DNA from: Bacteroidales bacterium UBA5349
GTDB taxonomy: Bacteria; Bacteroidota; Bacteroidia; Bacteroidales; Tenuifilaceae
Length of the DNA: 64,000 bases
Reading direction: 5' to 3'
Assembly: GCA_002410065.1 (NCBI GenBank)
Contig: DHQB01000004.1
Coordinates: 111,396 to 175,395 of the forward strand
The position numbers and the translations under genes are program-made. This document shows, piece by piece, positions 51,548 through 61,394 of the stretch (positions are counted from its first letter, which is position 1; each line of letters opens with the position of its first letter). A model generated the notes under the pieces. That model was not told the origin of the DNA, made no database searches, and saw only the letters and a list, made by a program, of their open reading frames with translations.

Positions 51548-51580
51548 AAAGCTCGGGACAGCAATGTTTCGGGCTTTTTT
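51548..51580 (+). terminator. rho-independent terminator of the S8 protease gene
   Basis: AAAGCTCG (51548-51555) pairs imperfectly with CGGGCTTT (51570-51577), followed by a T-tract. It lies about 20 bases after the stop codon at 51527. Confidence 0.75.
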
Positions 51581-51783
51581 TATAAATATATTTAGTATAA
51601 AAAGACCAGACTAGGGTTATAAAACAATGTCAAGCATCAATTCAATAAAAAGTTTAATCTACTCGCATGAGCAATCTATTGTATTATTTTATATTTTTAG
51701 ATAATGTATCCTTTCCATTTTTTATTGTAGTTTTGTATAAACAGTCATTATAAAAGCGAATAACAATTAATACTCTGTGAGCA

Positions 51784-53454
51784 ATGAGGAAAGAAGTTGA
51801 AGTAATTTGCCAAAATAATAATTTGCGCAAAAAGTTAAAACCAGGGCATAATTTGCATGAGGTTGCCAAAGAGTTTGGGATAAAACTCGGTCAACCAATT
51901 CTAGGTGCAATGGTTAATAATGAGATAAAAGAGCTCGATTATGAGGTATATACTCCCAAGAGTATTCTATTTATCGACATTACACACCCTGAAGGGATGC
52001 GTATGTATCAGCGTAGCTTATTCTTTCTTCTGCAAAAGGCAGTTGGAGAAATTGTGCCAGGTGGGCGAATAAGCATTGAGCATTCGGTATCTAAAGGGTT
52101 CTATTGTGAAATTAAAGGCATTGATACCGCTTTGGAGTTACCACTCGTTTTTTCAATTGGCGACAAGATGCGTGAGATAGTTGAGCAGAACTTACCCATA
52201 TGGCGTGATAAAGTATTAACCCTGGACGCAGTTAAGCTATTTAATGACATTGGCCAAACAGAGCGAGCATCTTTGTTTAAAACTCGATCTACGCTCTATA
52301 CATCTGTATACCATTTAAATGGATTAGCCGATTATTTTTTTGGGTGCTTAGTGCCATCTACAGGCTACCTAAAGGTATTCGATTTGGTGAAGTATTATAG
52401 GGGTATGCTGCTTATGGTTCCTAAGCGTAGAAAACCGGATGAGGTTGAAGATATTGTGCTTCAGAATAAGATGTTTGATATTTTCCAGGAGTATAAGGAG
52501 TGGGTTGAGATTATTGGAGTAAGTAATGTGGCCGCCATAAACAAACAGATTTCAGAGGGTAGAACTAGCGAATTAATCAAGATATCTGAGGCATTACATG
52601 AGCGAAAGGTTATTCAGATTGCCGACCAGATTATCAGCCGCAAAAAAGAGGTTAGGATTGTACTTATCTCGGGTCCTTCATCATCAGGTAAAACAACATT
52701 TGCAAAGCGTTTGGCAATTCAACTTAAGGTTGCAGGGCTAAATTCCTATAATATTTCGCTCGACAACTATTTTGTGGATAGAGAGAAGACACCCCTTGAT
52801 GAGCACGGTGAATACGACTTTGAGGCCTTAGGTGCTTTAGATATTGATTTTTTTAATCAAAATTTGGTTAAACTATTAAAGGGTGATGAGGTTGAGTTGC
52901 CTAAGTTTTCTTTTGAAACGGGTAAAAGGTTTTTCGATGGATCAAGATTGAAGATTGAGAGTAATGGCATAATTATCATCGAGGGAATCCACGCACTGAA
53001 TCCAGACTTGACACCACTAATTGAATTGGAAAAAAAGTTTCAGATTTATATTTCAGCCCTAACGTCGTTATCAATTGATGGAACAAACCGAATTCCAACT
53101 ACCGATAATAGGCTGATAAGGCGCATAATTAGAGACTTTAGATACAGAGGATATAGCGCTTGCGATACCATATCGCGTTGGGATAGTGTTAGAAGAGGCG
53201 AAGATCTGAATATCTTTCCATACCAAGAGAAAGCGGATGTCATGTTCAATTCAGCGCTTCTTTACGAGTTTGGAGTACTTAAAACCTATGCTGAACAAAT
53301 AATAAGGGATGTACCCATGAATGTTCCCGAATATGCCGAAGCCAGACGGTTAGGTAAGTTTTTAAGTTTTTTTGCTAGAATATCTGATCAGGAAATCCCC
53401 CCAACATCAATTCTTCGAGAGTTTTTAGGGGGAAGCACCTTTTCATATAAGTAG
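51784..53454 (+). CDS. nucleoside kinase: TGS/ThrRS-like N-terminus fused to a uridine kinase domain
   Basis: The 556-residue protein begins with a TGS-like domain (about residues 1-65) and a threonyl-tRNA synthetase N2-like region (about 70-230), without synthetase catalytic motifs. A uridine/cytidine kinase domain follows (about 295-480) with Walker A SGPSSSGKTT (296-305) and the downstream SLDNYFVDREKTPLDEHGEYDFE. IIEGIHALNP and IRRIIRDFRYRG (lid) complete it. This architecture is common in Bacteroidota and Firmicutes and is annotated as a nucleoside kinase; the substrate range is not obvious from sequence. It stands alone between two noncoding gaps. Confidence 0.88.
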   Translation: MRKEVEVICQNNNLRKKLKPGHNLHEVAKEFGIKLGQPILGAMVNNEIKELDYEVYTPKSILFIDITHPEGMRMYQRSLFFLLQKAVGEIVPGGRISIEHSVSKGFYCEIKGIDTALELPLVFSIGDKMREIVEQNLPIWRDKVLTLDAVKLFNDIGQTERASLFKTRSTLYTSVYHLNGLADYFFGCLVPSTGYLKVFDLVKYYRGMLLMVPKRRKPDEVEDIVLQNKMFDIFQEYKEWVEIIGVSNVAAINKQISEGRTSELIKISEALHERKVIQIADQIISRKKEVRIVLISGPSSSGKTTFAKRLAIQLKVAGLNSYNISLDNYFVDREKTPLDEHGEYDFEALGALDIDFFNQNLVKLLKGDEVELPKFSFETGKRFFDGSRLKIESNGIIIIEGIHALNPDLTPLIELEKKFQIYISALTSLSIDGTNRIPTTDNRLIRRIIRDFRYRGYSACDTISRWDSVRRGEDLNIFPYQEKADVMFNSALLYEFGVLKTYAEQIIRDVPMNVPEYAEARRLGKFLSFFARISDQEIPPTSILREFLGGSTFSYK

Positions 53455-53670
53455 GTTTTTGAAGACATGTGGCAATTTAGTTTTAGTGTTTTTCTTGAAA
53501 AACCTAAGGTTTTGATTATGAGCAAAAAGTTGTTAACAATTTTTAGAAATAATCAACAAACATTAATATTTACAGCACTTACTTAATATTCTATTGGTTT
53601 TATTTACTAATATTGTAAACGATTAGTTATTCTGTTGCCAAATACACCATATTAATCTAGAGCAACTATT

Positions 53671-55044
53671 ATGTTAAAGTTTTTTATACTCTTAGTGAAC
53701 ATGCTTGGGGTACTTCTGATCAATCTGTTTTCTAGCAGTGAAGTTCTTCTTGACATGCGCGTTCCGAGAGAGGTGGGTGCAGGTTCTGAATTCAATATTG
53801 AGGTTATTCTTAAGAAAAAGGGGATTGAGAGTTTTGCCCGTTTTCAGCAAGAATTACCCCGCGGATTAACCGCGCAAGTAGTTGACAATCCGAATGCTAA
53901 TTTTGCATTCGAAGATCAGAAAGTTAAATTTATCTGGTTACGTCTCCCGCAAGACGATGAGATGAAAATATCATACAGAGTTAAGGTTGATGAACGATTA
54001 AAAGGGAACTTCAGCATTGACGGACTTTTCTCATATATCGATGGTAATGAGCGTAAATTTGTCTCCGCTTCATCCCAACAGGTTTTAATAACTCCTTCAA
54101 CCAGAATTGATCCTAGTTTAATTGTTGATATCTCTGAGTTCCAGCAAATGGTTCCATTCCAACCGCCCGTTTCTTTGCGAGCAAGCAATGTACGATGTGT
54201 TAGGCAATCGCCAGCATTCAGCGGAGAGGGTAACGACATGATTGTTAATTTACTGGTAAGCCGTGGAACTGCTAGTAATTTTGCAAAAATTGAAGAGGAG
54301 ATACCTGAAGGTTATTCTGCTGAACCAATGGATACAGGCGAAGCGATATTTGTATTTAAGGATCAAAAAGCAAAATTTCTTTGGATGAATCTACCACCTC
54401 AGCAAAGATTTGTTGTTAACTATAAACTTGTGCCAAAAGATGGACAAGGTCAAACAGATTTATCCCTTAATGGCACCTTCTCATTCATCCTTAATGAGGC
54501 AACTCAAGTTATTGATATTGCTCAGAAAGATGTTGATCTAACAAATCTAGACCCAAAATATTTAGAAAGTATTTTATCGTCGATACCTGCAACTCAGTCT
54601 TCATCATCTCAACAGTCAGGTCAACCCGCAAGCACAACTTATTCGGGAGAAGATGGAGGCAAGTCAATTCCAGTTTCGTACAAAAAGATAGAGAATAAGC
54701 CAATTACGGGGGGTAAACCTATTGAATTAGATCTTTCGTATCAGCTCGAACCTGAGGATGGCGTTTACTATAGGGTGCAAATTGCAGCAGGACACAGACC
54801 GGTAGATATAAAACGCTACTTTAAAAGGCTTAAAATAACTGAGGATGTTAGAACAGAAAGCCACGAGGGTTGGTATAAGTATTCCATTGGATCCTTTTAT
54901 GAGTATATAAAGGCTCGCGAAAGGCGAAATGATATTTGGAAAACTACCCCAATTGATGATGCATTTATAGCTGCATATAACAATGGCGTGCGCATAACAG
55001 TTCAGGAAGCATTGATGATAAGTAACCAAAAGTGGTCTAAGTAG
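53671..55044 (+). CDS. exported protein with two repeated beta domains and a SPOR-like C-terminus
   Basis: The 457-residue protein has a signal peptide (about residues 1-22). Two homologous domains follow (about 25-140 and 168-290), each with a SFAR/NFAK start, the E-x-P-x-G-x-x-A pattern, FAFEDQKVKFIWLRLP or FVFKDQKAKFLWMNLP, and an ISYRVKV-type end. A Ser/Gln-rich linker (about 300-330) leads to a SPOR-like domain: YYRVQIAAGHRPVDIKRYFK to DAFIAAYNNGVRI. SPOR domains bind glycan strands stripped of peptides in the cell wall. The outer-membrane barrel gene follows 30 bases later, so the pair probably works together at the envelope. No closer family name is recognised. Confidence 0.75.
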   Translation: MLKFFILLVNMLGVLLINLFSSSEVLLDMRVPREVGAGSEFNIEVILKKKGIESFARFQQELPRGLTAQVVDNPNANFAFEDQKVKFIWLRLPQDDEMKISYRVKVDERLKGNFSIDGLFSYIDGNERKFVSASSQQVLITPSTRIDPSLIVDISEFQQMVPFQPPVSLRASNVRCVRQSPAFSGEGNDMIVNLLVSRGTASNFAKIEEEIPEGYSAEPMDTGEAIFVFKDQKAKFLWMNLPPQQRFVVNYKLVPKDGQGQTDLSLNGTFSFILNEATQVIDIAQKDVDLTNLDPKYLESILSSIPATQSSSSQQSGQPASTTYSGEDGGKSIPVSYKKIENKPITGGKPIELDLSYQLEPEDGVYYRVQIAAGHRPVDIKRYFKRLKITEDVRTESHEGWYKYSIGSFYEYIKARERRNDIWKTTPIDDAFIAAYNNGVRITVQEALMISNQKWSK

Positions 55045-55074
55045 TGCTTTCCTAAATTTAATAGCAATTTACAA

Positions 55075-56523
55075 ATGACAATTGCACACAAAATATTTAG
55101 TTGGCTTTTTGGAAGTATGGTTTTGCTTTTACTCTCTACATCTGTGCTATTTGCACAAGAGGAAGATGAGGACTATTACGAGCAGCTTTTAACCAAAGAG
55201 GTTGAAGTAGAAAACCCCGTTTACAAGCCTGTTGTCTCATTGGGTATGGGGGTTATTCACTACCTCGGAGATATCCGTTATCCAGGCAACAATCCATTGT
55301 TGGGCAATGCAGGTTATAAGTTTAATGTTTCAACACTTTTTGGCAAGGAGAATTACTATAGGCTCAACTTTTTCATAATGTATGGTGCTTTGCAAGGACA
55401 TGATTTTAGTATTTCCCGAAAGATGCAGTTAGACCCAGCACTTTTGTCCTTAGATGAGGCTTTTCAACCAATATATCATAACTCCTCATTTCGGTCAGAG
55501 TTTTTTGAATTGGGTATATCCATTGAGTACGGTTTTGGTCATTTGATTGGTAAATCGAAACGTTTTCGTCCGTTCATTTCAGTTGGTGTTTCCCCATTTC
55601 CATTCACCCCAAAAGGGAATATTAAGAATAGTGCAGCTGGCGGGAATGATGGATACTACTATTTATGGAACGATGGAACAATGCGTAATCTTCTCGAACC
55701 AGATCCAAGTGCAAAAATTATAAACTTTGATAAGGAGTGGGAGACAGACTTGATAAAAGCCGATTATCATGATCTAGGTAAATATTCTCAAACAACGGTT
55801 GCTTTTCCTATTGAAGTAGGTTTCGATTTTTATTTGTCGTATAGGATTAATCTAAGAATTTCCACTTCATTACACTATACGCTAACCGATTTGATAGATA
55901 ATTATAATGATAAGGTAGCAACACGATATGGGCTAAAGGGCAACGGCATGAATGATATGTTTATGTATACAAGTTTCGCCTTTAACTTCGACATGTTCTC
56001 CGATCCTGAGATGATGAAGATTGATATGCTATTTGCTGAACTCGAGGATGTAGATTATGAAGTAATGTTTGCAGATCAGGATATGGACGGTGTGTTTGAC
56101 AGATTAGACGAGTGCCCTGATACTCCAATAGGTGTTGAAGTTGACACTGTTGGATGCCCGTTCGACATGGATGGAGACGGTGTACTCGACTATATGGATG
56201 ATGAGCCAAACACACCATCAGGCTCCATTGTTAGCGATAGAGGGGTTCAACTATCATCCGATGTGCTTGCTCAGATGTTTGAAAAACCAACAGCCGTTCG
56301 CCGTGAGGAGGCTCAGGTTATTCCCGTTGCCCCAATATGGACAAGGAGTATCGCATTTACACCAGGGGAAATTCCTCAAAAGTTCAAGAGATTTGATCTC
56401 GATGGTGATGGATATATTGGGTTTGGAGAGTTGTTGAAGGCGGTTGAAGGGTTTTTTGACGGAACACTCAATTATAGTACAGAGGATATTTATGAGCTAA
56501 ACAACTTCTTTTTTTCTCAGTAG
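55075..56523 (+). CDS. outer-membrane beta-barrel protein with TSP3 repeats and EF-hand
   Basis: The 482-residue protein has a signal peptide (about residues 1-28) and a beta-barrel (about 50-320, with alternating aromatic strands such as FFIMYGALQGHDFSISR). Two thrombospondin type 3 calcium repeats follow: DQDMDGVFDRLDECPDTP and DMDGDGVLDYMDDEPNTP. A C-terminal EF-hand (DLDGDGYIGFGELLKAVEGF, about residues 442-461) is unusual. It looks like a surface protein whose folding or contacts need Ca2+. It shares an operon with the SPOR-domain protein and ends before a terminator shared with uvrA. Confidence 0.8.
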   Translation: MTIAHKIFSWLFGSMVLLLLSTSVLFAQEEDEDYYEQLLTKEVEVENPVYKPVVSLGMGVIHYLGDIRYPGNNPLLGNAGYKFNVSTLFGKENYYRLNFFIMYGALQGHDFSISRKMQLDPALLSLDEAFQPIYHNSSFRSEFFELGISIEYGFGHLIGKSKRFRPFISVGVSPFPFTPKGNIKNSAAGGNDGYYYLWNDGTMRNLLEPDPSAKIINFDKEWETDLIKADYHDLGKYSQTTVAFPIEVGFDFYLSYRINLRISTSLHYTLTDLIDNYNDKVATRYGLKGNGMNDMFMYTSFAFNFDMFSDPEMMKIDMLFAELEDVDYEVMFADQDMDGVFDRLDECPDTPIGVEVDTVGCPFDMDGDGVLDYMDDEPNTPSGSIVSDRGVQLSSDVLAQMFEKPTAVRREEAQVIPVAPIWTRSIAFTPGEIPQKFKRFDLDGDGYIGFGELLKAVEGFFDGTLNYSTEDIYELNNFFFSQ

Positions 56524-56547
56524 ATTAAGAGGTGAAAATAAATTCAA

Positions 56548-56579
56548 AAAAAGGGTTGGCCAAAGTGCTAACCCTTTTT
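56548..56579. terminator. bidirectional terminator overlapping the uvrA stop codon
   Basis: AAAAAGGGTTGGC (56548-56560) pairs with GCTAACCCTTTTT (56567-56579, with a G-T wobble), and T-tracts follow on both strands. The TAG of uvrA (56568-56570 on the minus strand) and its last codons lie in the stem, so the uvrA coding region ends inside its own terminator. Confidence 0.85.
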
Positions 56580-59432
56580 CTTTGCAGGGCTAGTTCGCCT
56601 AATGTGTCTATGAAGGTACTCTGAGGTATATCCTTTTTTGCTTAACATAACCTCTTCAGGTGTGCCTTCACAAATAATTTCGCCACCTTTCGCACCACCC
56701 TCGGGGCCTAAATCGATGATATGATCGGCAACCTTAATAACATCCATATTGTGCTCAATAACTATTACGGTATTGCCCTTATCAACAAGTTTATTTAATA
56801 CGTCAAGCAGCACTCTAACATCTTCAAAATGAAGACCTGTAGTGGGTTCATCCAAAATATAAAGAGTTTTACCCGTATCCCTTTTGGCAAGTTCGCTTGC
56901 CAATTTAACTCGCTGGCTCTCTCCGCCCGATAGGGTAGTAGATTGCTGTCCAAGGGTAAGATAACCCAAACCTACATCTTGCAGGGTTTTAATTTTTTGA
57001 TAAATATTGGGGATATTGTTAAAGAACTCAACAGCTTGGTTGATAGTAAGGTTAAGTACATCGCTTATGCTTTTGCCCTTATATCTTACCTCCAGGGTTT
57101 CCCTATTGTATCGCTTTCCGTTGCAACCCTTGCAATTCACATAGATATCGGGCAAAAAATTCATTTCAATGGTTTGAACTCCGGCACCTCTACAAACCTC
57201 GCAGCGGCCCCCTTTTACGTTGAAAGAGAATCGACCCGCTTTATAACCACGGATTTTAGCCTCTGGCGTTAGCTCAAAAAGTTTTCTGATATCGGTAAAT
57301 ACACCCGTGTAGGTTGCTGGGTTTGAGCGTGGTGTACGCCCTATTGGAGCCTGGTTAACCTCAACAACCTTATCGATGTGCTCAAGACCTACAATTTTTT
57401 TATAGGGTAGGGGTGGATCCAATGCACGGTAAAGCTGTTGGCTTAATAATGGTTGCAGCGTTTCGTTAACTAATGATGACTTGCCACTACCAGAAACACC
57501 TGTTATACAGATAAACTTACCTAACGGAAAACTGACTGTAATATTTTTAAGATTATTACCCGAGGCTTGATGAAGCGTTATTTTGTTTCCATTGCCTTTT
57601 CTATGGTTTTCGGGTATAGGAATCTCGAGGCTATGATTAAGGTATTTTGCGGTGAGCGATTCCGAAGCCGATACCATTCTAGGCGTTCCTTGAGCAACAA
57701 CTCTTCCGCCTAGCCTGCCGGCAAGTGGACCCATGTCAATGACATGATCGGCGGATAGAATCATCTCTTCGTCGTGCTCAACAACAATCACTGAGTTCCC
57801 CGAATCACGCAGATTCTGAAGCGATTGTATTAACCTTATATTATCGCGTTGATGAAGACCAATGCTTGGCTCATCAAGGATGTAAAGAACATTAACCAGT
57901 TTAGATCCAATTTGAGTTGCTAATCTAATACGCTGACTTTCGCCTCCCGATAGTGATGCTGCACTTCGGTTTAATGACAGATAACCAAGGCCAACATCAA
58001 GCAGAAATCCAACACGTTCTCTAATTTCCTTGAGAATTTCTGTTGCGATGGCTTTTTGTTTAGTATTCAATTTTGTACCTAAATTTTCTAACCAGCTGGC
58101 TAGATATTCAATATCCAAAGAGGCAACCTCTGAAATACTTTTGTCATCAATCTTAAACCATTTGGTTTCGGGCTTTAAGCGCGTTCCGTTGCAAGCAGGA
58201 CAGGGTACATTCTGAATAAATTGTTGCGCCCATTTTGGGCCTCGACCTGTAAACTCATCGTTACTATGAAAATTGTGAATGTAGCTTATTACCCCTTCAA
58301 AGCTAAGGAAGTAGTTCGATCTAACGCCAATATCTAGATTCTTGAGCGTAAACTGTTCTTCTGAACCGTAAAGGATTACGTTTAGTGCCTCTTCGGGTAT
58401 TTGCTCAATGGGATCGTTAAGGTTGAAACCGTATTTAGAAGCAATGGCATCGAGTTGCCAAAAAATCAAAGTGCTTTTGTATGGCCCTAGAGGTTGAATA
58501 CCACCTTTCTTAATGCTTAGTTTAGTGTCGGGTATAATCCTTTTTAGATCCGCTTCTGCAATAGTTCCCAGACCATTACATCGGGGGCAAGCTCCTTTAG
58601 GCGAGTTAAAAGAAAAGGTATGAGGGGCAGGTTCATCGTATGCAATACCGGTTGTGGGGCACATCAAACTTCTGCTAAAGAATCGGGAAATATTGGTATC
58701 CATATCTAGCACTAAGATAGTTCCCTTACCCTGTTTCATTGCGGTTTCCACAGAAGCATTAAGGCGCTTATTGTCAATTAAATCAACCTGAAGTTTATCA
58801 ACAAGCAATTCAATGGTATGCGTTTTATACCTATCGAGTTTCATGGCAGGCTTTATCTCTACAATTTCCTCATTAATACGGGCATAGAGATAGCCTTTCT
58901 TTCGGAGTTGCTCAAAAAGCTCTCGATAATGTCCTTTACGCCCCTTTACAATTGGCGCCATAATGGCAATGCGCTTGCCATTAAATGTTGAGTTTATAAG
59001 TTTTACTATCTGTTCATCGGTATATCGAACCATCTCTTCGCCTGTAGCAGAGGAGTATGCAATGGATGCCCGTGCATAGAGTAGTCTTAAGAAATCGTAA
59101 ATTTCTGTAACTGTGCCAACGGTTGATCTAGGGTTGCGATTGGTTGTTTTCTGCTCAATAGAGATAACAGGACTTAACCCCGTTATTTTATCCACATCGG
59201 GACGTTCCATGGTTCCCAAAAATTGACGAGCATAAGCTGAGAGTGTTTCGATATACCTGCGCTGTCCTTCAGCGTATATAGTATCGAAGGCAAGTGAGGA
59301 TTTTCCGCTGCCGCTAAGGCCAGTAATAACGGTTAACTTATTCCGCGGAATTGAAACATCAATATTCTTAAGGTTGTGTACCCTTGCTCCCTGCACCTCA
59401 ATCTCAAGGGCCTCACCTTTTTGTTGACTCAT
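56568..59432 (-). CDS. uvrA: excinuclease ABC subunit A
   Basis: UvrA recognises bulky DNA lesions with UvrB and is an ABC ATPase dimer. The 954-residue protein has two nucleotide-binding domains: Walker A TGLSGSGKSSLAFDTIYAEG (about residue 37) and TGVSGSGKSSLVNE in the second half, with ABC signatures LSGGESQRIRLA and LSGGESQRVKLA. The second zinc module is intact (CEVCRGAG and CNGKRY). In the first, one cysteine is replaced by threonine (CPTTG where E. coli has CPIC-type), followed by CPRCNGLG. This change is common in Bacteroidota UvrA. No uvrB or uvrC is nearby. The stop codon lies in the terminator stem. Confidence 0.96.
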   Translation of the reverse strand: MSQQKGEALEIEVQGARVHNLKNIDVSIPRNKLTVITGLSGSGKSSLAFDTIYAEGQRRYIETLSAYARQFLGTMERPDVDKITGLSPVISIEQKTTNRNPRSTVGTVTEIYDFLRLLYARASIAYSSATGEEMVRYTDEQIVKLINSTFNGKRIAIMAPIVKGRKGHYRELFEQLRKKGYLYARINEEIVEIKPAMKLDRYKTHTIELLVDKLQVDLIDNKRLNASVETAMKQGKGTILVLDMDTNISRFFSRSLMCPTTGIAYDEPAPHTFSFNSPKGACPRCNGLGTIAEADLKRIIPDTKLSIKKGGIQPLGPYKSTLIFWQLDAIASKYGFNLNDPIEQIPEEALNVILYGSEEQFTLKNLDIGVRSNYFLSFEGVISYIHNFHSNDEFTGRGPKWAQQFIQNVPCPACNGTRLKPETKWFKIDDKSISEVASLDIEYLASWLENLGTKLNTKQKAIATEILKEIRERVGFLLDVGLGYLSLNRSAASLSGGESQRIRLATQIGSKLVNVLYILDEPSIGLHQRDNIRLIQSLQNLRDSGNSVIVVEHDEEMILSADHVIDMGPLAGRLGGRVVAQGTPRMVSASESLTAKYLNHSLEIPIPENHRKGNGNKITLHQASGNNLKNITVSFPLGKFICITGVSGSGKSSLVNETLQPLLSQQLYRALDPPLPYKKIVGLEHIDKVVEVNQAPIGRTPRSNPATYTGVFTDIRKLFELTPEAKIRGYKAGRFSFNVKGGRCEVCRGAGVQTIEMNFLPDIYVNCKGCNGKRYNRETLEVRYKGKSISDVLNLTINQAVEFFNNIPNIYQKIKTLQDVGLGYLTLGQQSTTLSGGESQRVKLASELAKRDTGKTLYILDEPTTGLHFEDVRVLLDVLNKLVDKGNTVIVIEHNMDVIKVADHIIDLGPEGGAKGGEIICEGTPEEVMLSKKGYTSEYLHRHIRRTSPAKKKG

Positions 59433-59497
59433 TTTTTATCTGTTTAAACTACCAAAATGGAACGCTTATGATGTGCAAAGGTTCAATTTAGAGGTTA

Positions 59498-60469
59498 CTA
59501 TTTATCGTATGCAGTTTCCCTAAAATCCGATTTAGGGATTTTTATTGAATAGGTTTTTTTTGCCTTGTTAAGCAGGTTGCTCTCTCTAAGCCAAGGGTTA
59601 AGTAATTTTAGCATTTTATAGCTAGTACTATAATGTTTTGAGAACTGAGCAAGGCTAACTACAGCTGAATCTACTTGTACCTCAAAATAGCTTAGGGGAG
59701 GGTAGAGTTCATTCGGCTTAAATTTAAAACCATACTCGATGGGATTTTCAAAAATCGCTTTAAATGCTAATATTCGATAAACGTATCTCCCTGTTTCTTC
59801 ACCAAGCACCATGTCATAGTAATCAGTGTTATCTTGCCTTTCCATTTGCCTTTGAATGCCATTCCTACCAAAGTTGTATGATGCAGCTGCCATTGTCCAG
59901 TTTCCGTACTTATTATAGCTTTTTATTAAGAATGAGCAGGCAGCGTGTGTTGATTTCTCAATATGATATCTCTCGTCAACTTCATTGTTAATTTCCAGTC
60001 CAAGTTCTTTTGCTGTGCCCTCAAGTATTTGCCAAATCCCAACAGCTTTTGATGGGGAAACTGCTTGAGTTAGGGCACTTTCAGCAACTGCAAGGTATTT
60101 AAAATCATCGGGAACACCCCTTTCCCTCAGAATAGGTTCAATGATTGGGAAGTAGCGATTTGCTCTTTTGAGCAAGAGTACTGTTTGCGAGTGCCAGTAG
60201 GTATTGACCTGTAGCTCCCTATCAAGGCTCTCCCTTACGTCGAAAAGGTACAATGGAACTTGCTCGCCAGCAAAATCAATCGTCTCAGGGATTGGAACTT
60301 GGTAAACAGGATTTTGAATGCGTGTTGAATCATCTAACAAAAGGTCGCTGATTTTATTGGTGCACCCTGCTGTACCTGAATTTAAAAAGGAAAAACTAAG
60401 CGTAATAATTAGAATTGCAGCCAATGCAAGAAGCGTAAATTTACCTATACCTTTTTTCTTTGATTTCAT
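59498..60469 (-). CDS. MltD-type lytic transglycosylase with C-terminal LysM-like domain
   Basis: The enzyme cleaves peptidoglycan with formation of 1,6-anhydro-muramic acid ends. The 323-residue product starts with a signal anchor (KFTLLALAAILIITLSFSF). An SLT domain follows with catalytic glutamate in YLAVAESALTQAVSPSKAVG, then GIWQILEGTAKELGL and ASYNFGRNGIQRQM. The C-terminus (AQFSKHYSTSYKMLKLLNPW, ending KKTYSIKIP) is a LysM-like glycan-binding domain. The start is uncertain: ATG 60469 (MKSKKKG) was preferred over ATG 60490. It lies 65 bases from uvrA on the same strand. Confidence 0.88.
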   Translation of the reverse strand: MKSKKKGIGKFTLLALAAILIITLSFSFLNSGTAGCTNKISDLLLDDSTRIQNPVYQVPIPETIDFAGEQVPLYLFDVRESLDRELQVNTYWHSQTVLLLKRANRYFPIIEPILRERGVPDDFKYLAVAESALTQAVSPSKAVGIWQILEGTAKELGLEINNEVDERYHIEKSTHAACSFLIKSYNKYGNWTMAAASYNFGRNGIQRQMERQDNTDYYDMVLGEETGRYVYRILAFKAIFENPIEYGFKFKPNELYPPLSYFEVQVDSAVVSLAQFSKHYSTSYKMLKLLNPWLRESNLLNKAKKTYSIKIPKSDFRETAYDK

Positions 60470-60490
60470 AAGAATATTGTTAAAATGCAA

Positions 60491-60914
60491 ATAGAATTTT
60501 CATTGTTTCAGGAATAATTACCCCTAAATGTTAAGTACAAGTTAAATAATCCATTAGCTCATAAAATTTACTTTTAATATGGCTCGGAAATTAGTTTGAA
60601 AATAGTTATTAAGACCTGTGTATCATGCAATATAACAGCATCTATGAATACTATACGAATTGCAGTTATACTAAATTACCACGATAATTTGATTGCAAAA
60701 ATACCAATTAAACGGATTTATTCCTAAAGATTATACAACTGGTACTTGCATCAACCTAACAAAATAAAGGGATATGTTGTTTTGCGAAAGTTGCCTCTTT
60801 TTAATTAAAACAATGCTGGGTGAAAGAAAATAAATGAGTAATTCTCAGAAAGCAAATTAAAGTGCAGAGGGGATTAGTACATTTTTTAAAAAAAATTCTT
60901 TGAAGGAGCAAGAT
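60491..60914. other. intergenic stretch, nothing recognised
   Basis: This 424-base AT-rich gap between two minus-strand genes contains no frame longer than about 25 codons with gene-like character, no repeat shared with the window and no obvious structured RNA. It is the longest gene-free stretch and could hold a small RNA. Confidence 0.5.
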
Positions 60915-61115
60915 TTAAAAAAGTTTTGGATGATCTTGCTCAAACTGCTGAAGCACCTTAGTAATAATAGCTTCACGTAGAAACTTAGAGCGATTTTTTA
61001 TTTTATATCTACGACAGTAAATGTTTATTGCGTCAAGTTCAAGGGTATTAAACATTAACGCTTTTCTGTGTACTCGCTTTAGCCTTTCGTTATTGAATCC
61101 TGGTCGTTTTAGCAT
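60915..61115 (-). CDS. small ribbon-helix-helix-like protein
   Basis: The 66-residue protein has a basic N-terminus (MLKRPGFNNERLKRVHRK) and a ribbon-helix-helix pattern: a short beta strand LMFNTLELDAINIYCRRYKI, then helices starting NRSKFLREAI. It ends in FEQDHPKLF. The combination, in particular NRSKFLREA, is typical of RHH DNA-binding proteins such as antitoxins and small regulators. No toxin gene is adjacent, so it may be a stand-alone regulator. Start and length fit the family; the DNA target is unknown. Confidence 0.7.
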   Translation of the reverse strand: MLKRPGFNNERLKRVHRKALMFNTLELDAINIYCRRYKIKNRSKFLREAIITKVLQQFEQDHPKLF

Positions 61116-61394
61116 TCCCTATTAAAGTATATGTTTAGATATGCATTACAAAGAAACCCATTATTTGATTCTAAACTCCAACCCAATAAGAAAAGTACTT
61201 AACATTTTACCCTAAGTTTTTAACATTTTCAATGATTATGGTTGGCATTGTTACAAATATTCGTGCTAAGACCCAAATTCAATTACTTTTTAATTATATT
61301 TATAATACTTTTTCATTTTCAGTTGTTTCATTTTAGTTAAAAAAGAAATACTAGTTCTTGGTATAGTCTATTTTTTTAAAGCAGAAAGCGATTT
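61116..61394. other. intergenic promoter region of the large hybrid kinase
   Basis: This AT-rich gap separates the divergent ribbon-helix-helix gene and the kinase gene. No TAnnTTTG element with correct spacing was found on either strand, nor any repeat. Confidence 0.4.
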
